Shown here one piece after another: positions 52,470-60,057 of a stretch of 64,000 nt of DNA. Position numbers and translations under genes: made by a program. The first letter of the stretch is position 1, and each line of letters begins with the position of its first letter. Under the pieces are notes generated by a model, which was given only the letters and a program-made list of their open reading frames with translations, did not search any database and was not told where the DNA came from. Origin of the DNA: JBCCFC01 sp965213595 (GTDB lineage: Bacteria > Chloroflexota > Anaerolineae > Caldilineales > Caldilineaceae); NCBI GenBank assembly GCA_965213595.1, contig CBDBZO010000006.1, positions 124,001 to 188,000 on the forward strand. Reading direction: 5' to 3'.

Positions 52470-55400
52470 ATGTACGTTTTTCGTCCTTCCCATTACCTAG
52501 GTGTACACCTGCACAGCTTCTGCAAAGCCGACGTCAGGCGTTTCAAGACCACGGCGCTGCTGTGTGCTGTGGTCTTTCTATTAAGTCTGTCTACCGGCGG
52601 TACATCCGCTCTGGCTCACGCCGCACAAGCGCAAACGCTTTCATTCGTGCAGGATGAGCGAGGTCCGCAACAGACTCCCCCCGGCTTGGAGGCTCCGCTG
52701 GCTCAAGCGCTAACCAATTTCCACGGCGCCGATCTCGCGGGCAAGGACGGCCCCCTGCAAAAGGTTGGGTATGATCTAACGCTGCTCCATGCACAATACG
52801 AATTCTTGCTCACGCAGAACGAAGGGGACGTGGACGTCCTCGAATTCGAGGGATCGACGGCGCTTATGCCTCTAGTCGAGAGAGCGGTGGATAGGGGCAA
52901 AACGGAGCTTTTCGTCGTGATCGATGCGGTGGCCCGCGGCGAAGCCAGCGAGCTGCTGCGGCAGATGCGGGCGTTGGGCCTTTACAACGGCACGGTCTTT
53001 GGAAACGTTGTTTCCGGCCAGCTGCCCGTTGTCGCCATCGATGAACTGGCCGTGCTGGATGTCCTGCTCTTTGCCAGGGCAGCGCTATCCACCACCCACG
53101 TTGGCCGCACGACGAGCCAGGCCGATACAGCCCTGCGCGCCGATCAAACCCGCGCCGAGACAAACGTCGACGGCAGCGGCACTACGGTGGGCGTGCTTTC
53201 CGACAGCTACAACTGCCTTGACGGTGCGGAGGCGGACATGAACAGCGGGGATTTGCCGCAGAGCATTATCGTGCTGGCCGAAACATCCAACTGTGCTTCG
53301 GGCACCGATGAAGGCCGGGCCATGATGCAGCTGATCACCGACCTCTCGCCGGGCGCTGCCCAAGCCTTTCACACAGCTCAGGGGGGCGCGGCCGTGTTTG
53401 CCAAGGGCATTCGGGGACTTGCCGCCGAGGGTGGGGCCGAAATAATTGTGGATGACATCATCTACTTCAATGAGCCAATGTTTCAGGATGGCGTGGTTGC
53501 CCAGGCGGTGGATGAAGTAGTGGCGGCGGGCGTCGCCTACTTCTCGGCGGCGGGCAATGCGGGTCGCCAATCGTACGAGAGTGCCTTTCGGCGCTCCGGC
53601 GTTGCAGGCCAGGCCGTGGACAGCGTGCTGCACGACTTTGATCCAGGCAATGGCGTCGACACGATGCAAGCGATCACCGTTCCGGCTGGCGGCACGCTGT
53701 TTGTCAGCTTTCAGTGGGATGAGCCGTACGCTTCTGCCTACGGTGGGGCTGGCTCCAGCAGCGATCTCGATATCTTCCTGCTAAACTCCGTTGGCGCGGT
53801 CGTTGCCGCTGGCGCGGATAACAATCTAGGCAATGATCCCATTGAAGTTCTGGCCTTCTCGAATTCCGGCCCGGAGACAAGCTTTGATCTGGCAATCCAG
53901 CTCTTTGCGGGGGAGGCGCCCGCTTTGATGAAATATGTCTACTTCGGCCAACCGGATTCGATTCAAGAATACGCCACCGACAGCAGCACCCTTTTTGGTC
54001 ACGCCAATGCCAGCGGCGCGGAAGCGGTAGGAGCCGCCCCCTACTATTTCACCCCTCCCTTTGGTGTCTCCCCTCCGCTGCTGGAACCGTTCTCGGCGGC
54101 GGGCGGCACGCCCATCTTGTTCAACGCCAGCGGCGAGCGCATCTCCGAGCTGCGCATGAAGCCCGAAATTACGGGCGCGGATGGCACGAACACCACCTTT
54201 TTCGGTAGCGACATTCCCGATCCCGGCAACGGCAGCGATACCGACAACTTCCCCAATTTCTTCGGCACTTCTGCCGCGGCCCCCCACGCCGCAGCCGTGG
54301 CAGCTCTGCTCTTGGCCAAAGACCCCTCGTTGTCGCCAACCGAAATCTACGCCATCCTAGAAGAGAGCGCCATTGACATGAGCGAAGCTGGCTTTGATTT
54401 CGGTAGCGGCTACGGCCTGATCCAGGCCGATCGCGCCGTGGCCCAGATTATCGTTAACGACGTGGCCATTAGCAAGAGCGCCTCCGCCGAGGTGCTGCTG
54501 CCTGGCCAGCCCGTTACTTACACCCTGACTGTTCAAAACAGAGGCCCCGATGCAGCTGAAGCGCTGACCATCAGCGATTCCATCCCCGCCGTGCTGACCA
54601 ACCTAAACTTCACCAGCAGCGCAACAGACGCCGAGACGGCCGTTGCGCAGGTCGGCGAAGCGCCGGACTACCAGTGGCAGGTGAACAGGCTGGCCGACCA
54701 AGAGAGCGTTACCCTCACCGTGACGGGCAACGTGCGCGCTGAAATCAGCGCCGATGTCTCCTTCACCAACACGGCCAGCGTGCTCGCCGTCAGCGATGTG
54801 GACACCACCAACAACACCAGCGCGGTTTCCTCGCGCGTTGACGTGCCGAGCCTGCGGCTGGAAGAAGGCACGTATCGCGTGGCAGAGGACACGGATGAAG
54901 TCGTCATCACCGCAACGCTCTCGACGGCCAACCCCCATGCGGAGGTGACCGCCACGTTCGCCACCCAGCCCGATTCGGCCTTCCCAGGCAGCGATTACAC
55001 GAGCCTCGATGGCACGCTGACAATTTCGCTGGGGCAGCTACGCACCTCGCTGCGTTTGCCGATTGTAGACGACGGCATCGACGAGGCAGAGGAGCGCTTT
55101 CGCTTGCTCTTGAGCGAGCCAGCCGGGGCGGCGCTGGCAGAGCCGCTCAGCACGACCGTTACGATTCAGGACAACGACTCGCCGCTGATCACCGCGAGCA
55201 AAAACACAAGCCGTCAGGCGGCCACGCCCGGCAACGTCATCAGCTATACCTATACCATCACCAACAGCGGAAACGTGCAGCTGGAGAATTTGACGGCCAC
55301 AGATGATCTGCTGGGCGAGATTCCCTTGGATAGGACAACGCTCGACCCCGGCCAAAGCGTCACCAGCGTGCTCGGCTACACCGTTCAAGCGCGCGACCTG

Positions 55401-56141
55401 CCGGGGCCGTTGGTCAATACGGTGATGATCTTGGCCACATCTGCCGGTGGCAATCGGGTTGAGACCGTAACCGAAGCCACGGTTGAGCTGTTTGATGCGA
55501 GCTTCACCTTTGGCAAGACGGTTTCGATTCAAGGTATTCGTCCGGCTTGTTCACCCGCCAGCACTATACAGGTTCCGGTTGGCACGGAGATCGTCTACTG
55601 TTACGCGGTGCGCAACACGGGCGACGTGGCGCTCGACACACACACGCTCGTGGATGATCAGCTGGGAACTCTGCTGAATGAGGCCGAATTCGAGCTGGGC
55701 GTGGGCGAAGTTTACACCTACACCGTCGTGGAATCCCTGGAGGTCAGCGTCACCAATGTGGCCACATGGACGGCTATCACTAGCGATGCTTCGGCCTCCT
55801 CGTTAGAGCAACAGTTGGCTCAGCAGCCCGCCCGACAGCGGGAGCGCGTAGTCACCCGGTCGGTGGAGCGGGCAACCGTTACCATTTCCTCAGAGCAGGA
55901 CGATCAGGACGGCGATACGGTTCCGGACAATATCGAAGGTGCTGGCGACATGGACGGCGATAATGTGCCTAACTTCCTGGACACAGATTCGGACGGCGAC
56001 GGCATCTCGGATGCTCAAGAAGCGGGCCGCACGCCCAGAAGCCCGCGCGACAGCAACGACGACGGCCGCCCGGACTATTTAGACCCAACGAAACAGTTCG
56101 ACGGATTAACCAGCTTGTTCTTGCCCCTGGTCGGGCGGTAA
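52470..56141 (+). CDS. Exported subtilase-like protease with DUF11, Calx-beta and calcium repeats, FLPLV tail
   Basis: A 1,223-residue protein with a long basic N-terminus and signal peptide (hydrophobic about residues 28-47, ending AHA). The catalytic domain spans about 235-665: aspartate in GVLSDSYNC (D245), GTDEGRAMMQLI where a glutamate (E281) stands in place of the subtilisin histidine, SAAGN (oxyanion asparagine) and FGTSAAAPH with the nucleophile serine (S601). Next come a DUF11 repeat (YTLTVQNRGPDAAEALTI), a Calx-beta domain (EDTDEVVITATLS ... ERFRLLLSEPAG), two more DUF11-like units, and a calcium-type segment (TDSDGDGISDAQEAG). It ends LTSLFLPLVGR. Likely an extracellular or surface protease. 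Confidence 0.85.
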   Translation: MYVFRPSHYLGVHLHSFCKADVRRFKTTALLCAVVFLLSLSTGGTSALAHAAQAQTLSFVQDERGPQQTPPGLEAPLAQALTNFHGADLAGKDGPLQKVGYDLTLLHAQYEFLLTQNEGDVDVLEFEGSTALMPLVERAVDRGKTELFVVIDAVARGEASELLRQMRALGLYNGTVFGNVVSGQLPVVAIDELAVLDVLLFARAALSTTHVGRTTSQADTALRADQTRAETNVDGSGTTVGVLSDSYNCLDGAEADMNSGDLPQSIIVLAETSNCASGTDEGRAMMQLITDLSPGAAQAFHTAQGGAAVFAKGIRGLAAEGGAEIIVDDIIYFNEPMFQDGVVAQAVDEVVAAGVAYFSAAGNAGRQSYESAFRRSGVAGQAVDSVLHDFDPGNGVDTMQAITVPAGGTLFVSFQWDEPYASAYGGAGSSSDLDIFLLNSVGAVVAAGADNNLGNDPIEVLAFSNSGPETSFDLAIQLFAGEAPALMKYVYFGQPDSIQEYATDSSTLFGHANASGAEAVGAAPYYFTPPFGVSPPLLEPFSAAGGTPILFNASGERISELRMKPEITGADGTNTTFFGSDIPDPGNGSDTDNFPNFFGTSAAAPHAAAVAALLLAKDPSLSPTEIYAILEESAIDMSEAGFDFGSGYGLIQADRAVAQIIVNDVAISKSASAEVLLPGQPVTYTLTVQNRGPDAAEALTISDSIPAVLTNLNFTSSATDAETAVAQVGEAPDYQWQVNRLADQESVTLTVTGNVRAEISADVSFTNTASVLAVSDVDTTNNTSAVSSRVDVPSLRLEEGTYRVAEDTDEVVITATLSTANPHAEVTATFATQPDSAFPGSDYTSLDGTLTISLGQLRTSLRLPIVDDGIDEAEERFRLLLSEPAGAALAEPLSTTVTIQDNDSPLITASKNTSRQAATPGNVISYTYTITNSGNVQLENLTATDDLLGEIPLDRTTLDPGQSVTSVLGYTVQARDLPGPLVNTVMILATSAGGNRVETVTEATVELFDASFTFGKTVSIQGIRPACSPASTIQVPVGTEIVYCYAVRNTGDVALDTHTLVDDQLGTLLNEAEFELGVGEVYTYTVVESLEVSVTNVATWTAITSDASASSLEQQLAQQPARQRERVVTRSVERATVTISSEQDDQDGDTVPDNIEGAGDMDGDNVPNFLDTDSDGDGISDAQEAGRTPRSPRDSNDDGRPDYLDPTKQFDGLTSLFLPLVGR

Positions 56142-56204
56142 GCCACCGCTGCGGAACCGTCTCAATTTTCACGCCTCCGGCCCTTTTTGCTCCATTAAGC
56201 TCAA

Positions 56205-56246
56205 TCAGCCACTCCAAGCGTACAGCGGTAAGCTCGGAGTGGCTGA
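56205..56246. terminator. Perfect hairpin after subtilase gene
   Basis: TCAGCCACTCC pairs with GGAGTGGCTGA (11 bp) over a 20-base loop, 64 bp after the stop. There is no T-run, so a regulatory or mRNA-stabilising role is as likely as termination. Confidence 0.5.
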
Positions 56247-56593
56247 CATGCATCTTGGGGTCGGTGGACGCGAAATCGCAGTGCACCTACTTGTGACACA
56301 CCCCCTTTGATTCCTCGTCCGTTTGATCTTCTACACCAAAAGAGGTCACTGCACCCGCGAGGAAGTATGAAGCGCGAGCACTGAATCGCAATACTAAATT
56401 TCCCAGAAATTGATACTTAGCTCTATATCAAAACTTCACGGACAACGCTAAACTGTAGACGGGGTTCAACGCCTTGGCTCACAACGTCTCTCTGCCAAAA
56501 CAGCGGCTGCAAGGTTGTTTTGGGTTCTCACTGATGGGCGTTGACCCTGCCATTCCCTTATCCATCCCTACAAAGAACAGAGAGAGCAGTCAA
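56247..56593. other. Upstream region of SdrD_B gene
   Basis: No gene is seen. It contains TGATACTTAGCTCTATATCA (56411-56430), similar to a segment upstream of the subtilase gene. Possible upstream ATG/GTG starts exist from 56474, but they lack a Shine-Dalgarno. Confidence 0.4.
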
Positions 56594-59500
56594 GTGAAAA
56601 ACGTAAATTTAATCTTGTTCGGCCGGTCTTTTATCTTCTCGTCGCTCTGCATAACGCTGGTGGTTTTTGGGCTTTGGCCCACTAGCGCGGCGGCTAGCCC
56701 CACCCCGCTGCCGACAGTCCAAGAGGAACCGACCAACTACGTGAGCGAATGGAGCTCCTCTTGCGAGCGGGGAGCCAACCGCCTGGACGTTGAGCGGATT
56801 GGGCTAGGTCTAGGCAACCGCAATCGCTACAGCGGTGAGCCAAAGACCTTAACCGTCAATGAGCCGGAGTCCGTGCAATTTATCATTGCGCAGGTTATAA
56901 CCCGCTCGTTTCGGAAGCCGGAGCGCGTGGACTTTATTACGCCCACCGAGAGCACTTCGCTTGTTGAACCCAGCGAAGAAATTGTCGACGACAACGGCAA
57001 TGTTACCGCCTACGTCTATCAGGTGGTGCTGGAGGAAGCCAGCCAAGTGTCGACGCAGGTAATTGGCGCTCAGGCCGAAGACGGCTTTTACACCCCACGC
57101 TCTTTTACGCTCTTCGTCTTTCGCACCGGTGAGGACTTCGCGGCCACCGGCGCCACCTTCTACGATTTCGTCTTCAACAGCCAGCGCAGCGAAACGCTCA
57201 CAATCGCCCCCTCTACGCTGCCGCGCGATGTGGTGCTCCAATTTGACCTGATTGACTTGGCCGCCGACGACCGATACGTCACGCTGATGGCGGAAGCTGG
57301 CCCCATCACGGCCACAACGACCGAGGATCGCTCCAACCAGGGCGATGAGTTGACCCTGTCCGAACTGTTGCTACCCAACGTACCGGGCGACATAACGGAA
57401 ATCCTGGTCACAATCGAATCGCCGCCTAAGCCAAACGGGGCCTCGGCCATTCTGGGCGCCGTCAATGCCCGCATCGAGTGTATTCCAGCCGCCCTGGGAG
57501 ATCGCGTCTTTTTGGATGAAAACGAGGATGGGTTGCAGAGCGAGGGCGAGCCGGGTGTGCCCAACGTCACGGTCAACCTGTGGGTGGACGACGATGAGGA
57601 CGGGCAGCGGGACCGCGTGCTAAACACGATAACCACGGATGAAAACGGTCTCTACGACTTTGGCGGATTGAACCCGTTGCTGCGTTACATAGTGGAATTT
57701 GTGAGGCCGGATGGTCGAGAGTTTACGGCCCGCGGCGTTGGCGACGATGCGGCGCTCGACAGCGACGCTGACCCGGATACGGGCTTGACCGCACCCATCA
57801 GCCTCACCAGTGGCGATGTGCGGCTGGATGTGGATGCTGGCCTGCTGCCGGAGCAGGCAGCGCTTGCTTCGCTGGGCGATCGTATTTTCCTGGACGAGAA
57901 CGAGGATGGGCTGCAAAGCGAGGGTGAGCCGGGCGTGCCCAACATTACGGTCAACCTGTGGGTGGACGACGACGAGGATGGGCAGCCGGACCGCGAGCTT
58001 GAATCCACCACCACGAACGGAAACGGCATCTATGGCTTTGCCGGGCTTGATCCAGTATTGAGCTACCTGGTGCAGTTTTTGCAGCCGGAAGAGCGTGACT
58101 TTACGGCGCAGAATGTGGGCGACGATGACTCCCTAGACAGCGATGCAGCCCCCACCACGGGCTTTACGCCGCCCATCGTTCTTAGCCCTGGCCAAGCACA
58201 GTTAGACACTGACGCGGGGCTCCTGCCGCAAGCGCCCGCTGCTCTGGGTGACCGCGTTTTCTTGGATCAAAACGACGACGGGCTGCAGAGCGAAGGCGAA
58301 CCCGGCGTACCAAACTTGACCGTTAGCCTGTGGACCGATGATGACGGAGATGGGGAGCCGGACCGCCGACTTGAGACGACCAAGACGGATGCCGATGGCA
58401 TTTACGGCTTTACGGACCTCGATCCCGCCTTGAGCTACCTGGTGGAGTTTGTACGGCCGGAAGAGAGAGAATTTACGCCTCAGAACATCGGCGGCGACGA
58501 CGCCGTCGACAGTGACGCCAATCCCGATACGGGCATTACCGAGCCTATCACTCTCAACCCTGGCGAGATACGCTTAAACGTTGATGCTGGCTTTCTGCCC
58601 GTGCAGCAAGAGCCAGCTGCGCTCGGTGATCGCGTCTTCGTAGATGAGAACGAGAACGGGCTACAGGACGAAGGCGAGGAGGGCGTTGTTGGCGTCAGCG
58701 TCAACCTGTGGCTGGTCGCGGGCAACGTGCCCGACCGTCAACTGGCAACGGCGAGCACGAATGAAAATGGAATCTACGCCTTTATCGAGCTGAACCCCGC
58801 TTTAACCTACGCAGTGCAGTTTGTGCAGCCAGCGGGACGGGAATTCACCTTACCGTCCGTAGGGGACGACGATGCCGTGGACAGCGATGCCGACGTGGAG
58901 ACCGGCTTTAGCCCCTCCATCAACCTTGGCCCCGGCGAGACGCAGCTAAACGTGGATGCTGGCCTTCTCCCCGGAGAACCCGCTTACCTGGGCGATCGCG
59001 TCTTTATGGATGAAAATGAAGATGGGTTGCAGGGTGAGGATGAACCGGGCGTACCCGATGCCGTCGTCAACCTGTGGGTCGATGACGATCAGGACGGCGT
59101 GCCGGACCGCCAGCTAACGACAACGACAACGGACGAGAACGGCATCTACGGTTTTGCCCAACTCGATCCCAGTCTGAGCTACGTGGTAGAGTTCGTGAGG
59201 TCAGAAGAGCAGGCGTTGGTGACCGCTGCCGCGCAGCAGTCTGCGTTCACCCTGCAGAGCGTGGGGGGGAACGACGCGCTGGATAGCGACGCCGACCCGC
59301 GGACGGGCTTTACGCGGCTCATCACCCTCATTCCGGGCGAGGTGCAGTTGAACATCGATGCGGGCCTCCTGCCCGCTCAGCCTGAGCTGGCGGCTTTAGG
59401 TGATCACGTCTTTATCGATGAAAACGGCAACGGGCTGCAAAGCGAGGGCGAACCCGGCGTACCGGGCGTTACGGTTAGCCTGTGGGTGGACGATAACGGA

Positions 59501-59830
59501 GACGCGGAGCCGGATCGCCAGCTTGCCACCACCACTACGGACGAAAGCGGCATCTATGGCTTTGCTGGGCTGAACCCCGCGCTGAGCTACCTAGTGCAGT
59601 TTATCAAATCCGAAGATCGAGCATTCACGGCCCAAAACGCTGGCGACGACGATGCCCTAGATAGCGATGTCGACCCGCAGTCGGGCTTTACCCCACCCAT
59701 TAGCCTGGACTCCGGCGAAGTGCGATTAAACACGGATGCCGGTCTACTCTCTACCCTGTCGCTGGACGAGACCAGCGAGCCAACTCCCATTCTGTTCAAC
59801 ATCTTCCTGCCCGCCGTAATTCGCCCGTAG
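56594..59830 (+). CDS. Exported multi-repeat SdrD_B (Cna_B-like) protein with FLPAV tail
   Basis: I choose the GTG at 56594, which puts the signal peptide (MKNVNLILFGRSF..., hydrophobic to about 35, ending AAA) at the N-terminus; the 1,078-residue product is otherwise unchanged. After a unique beta domain (about 45-295) come six SdrD_B units of about 123 residues. Each starts with LGDRVFLDENEDGLQ or a variant, has PGVPNVTVNLWVDDD in the middle and ends LNVDAGLLP. These are immunoglobulin-like calcium-binding modules of surface adhesins. The end is FNIFLPAVIRP. No LPxTG signal is present. Probably a cell-surface stalk or adhesin. Confidence 0.9.
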   Translation: MKNVNLILFGRSFIFSSLCITLVVFGLWPTSAAASPTPLPTVQEEPTNYVSEWSSSCERGANRLDVERIGLGLGNRNRYSGEPKTLTVNEPESVQFIIAQVITRSFRKPERVDFITPTESTSLVEPSEEIVDDNGNVTAYVYQVVLEEASQVSTQVIGAQAEDGFYTPRSFTLFVFRTGEDFAATGATFYDFVFNSQRSETLTIAPSTLPRDVVLQFDLIDLAADDRYVTLMAEAGPITATTTEDRSNQGDELTLSELLLPNVPGDITEILVTIESPPKPNGASAILGAVNARIECIPAALGDRVFLDENEDGLQSEGEPGVPNVTVNLWVDDDEDGQRDRVLNTITTDENGLYDFGGLNPLLRYIVEFVRPDGREFTARGVGDDAALDSDADPDTGLTAPISLTSGDVRLDVDAGLLPEQAALASLGDRIFLDENEDGLQSEGEPGVPNITVNLWVDDDEDGQPDRELESTTTNGNGIYGFAGLDPVLSYLVQFLQPEERDFTAQNVGDDDSLDSDAAPTTGFTPPIVLSPGQAQLDTDAGLLPQAPAALGDRVFLDQNDDGLQSEGEPGVPNLTVSLWTDDDGDGEPDRRLETTKTDADGIYGFTDLDPALSYLVEFVRPEEREFTPQNIGGDDAVDSDANPDTGITEPITLNPGEIRLNVDAGFLPVQQEPAALGDRVFVDENENGLQDEGEEGVVGVSVNLWLVAGNVPDRQLATASTNENGIYAFIELNPALTYAVQFVQPAGREFTLPSVGDDDAVDSDADVETGFSPSINLGPGETQLNVDAGLLPGEPAYLGDRVFMDENEDGLQGEDEPGVPDAVVNLWVDDDQDGVPDRQLTTTTTDENGIYGFAQLDPSLSYVVEFVRSEEQALVTAAAQQSAFTLQSVGGNDALDSDADPRTGFTRLITLIPGEVQLNIDAGLLPAQPELAALGDHVFIDENGNGLQSEGEPGVPGVTVSLWVDDNGDAEPDRQLATTTTDESGIYGFAGLNPALSYLVQFIKSEDRAFTAQNAGDDDALDSDVDPQSGFTPPISLDSGEVRLNTDAGLLSTLSLDETSEPTPILFNIFLPAVIRP
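57490..59750 (+). repeat. Six SdrD_B coding repeats, about 370-bp unit
   Basis: Units begin near 57497, 57877, 58247, 58625, 58990 and 59398. They are diverged at DNA level, unlike the 108-bp repeats at 20.1 kb, which suggests an older expansion. The fifth unit has a 13-residue insertion (LVTAAAQQSAFTL). Confidence 0.85.
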
Positions 59831-59853
59831 TAGAGGCCGATGCAAGTAGGTTA

Positions 59854-59889
59854 CACCTTTCTGAAAGCTTCCGAGCTTCCAGAAAGGTG
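59854..59889 (+). terminator. Long hairpin after SdrD_B gene
   Basis: CACCTTTCTG pairs with CAGAAAGGTG and the stem continues inward (AAGCT/AGCTT). It lies 24 bp after the stop; a T-run is absent, but the stem is long. Confidence 0.65.
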
Positions 59890-60057
59890 CTCGGCCACAA
59901 CTGTCTGGTTAACGCCCAGGCGTATGGAGGAGGCGGCTTCGGAGTAGGCACATATTGCGCCAACCTAACGATGCAAAGGTGTGCCTACTTTTTAAGCACG
60001 GTTTGAGGCAGTTCTGTCGGCGCAGCATTAGCGAATCAATCAATGAAGGAAAACCAC

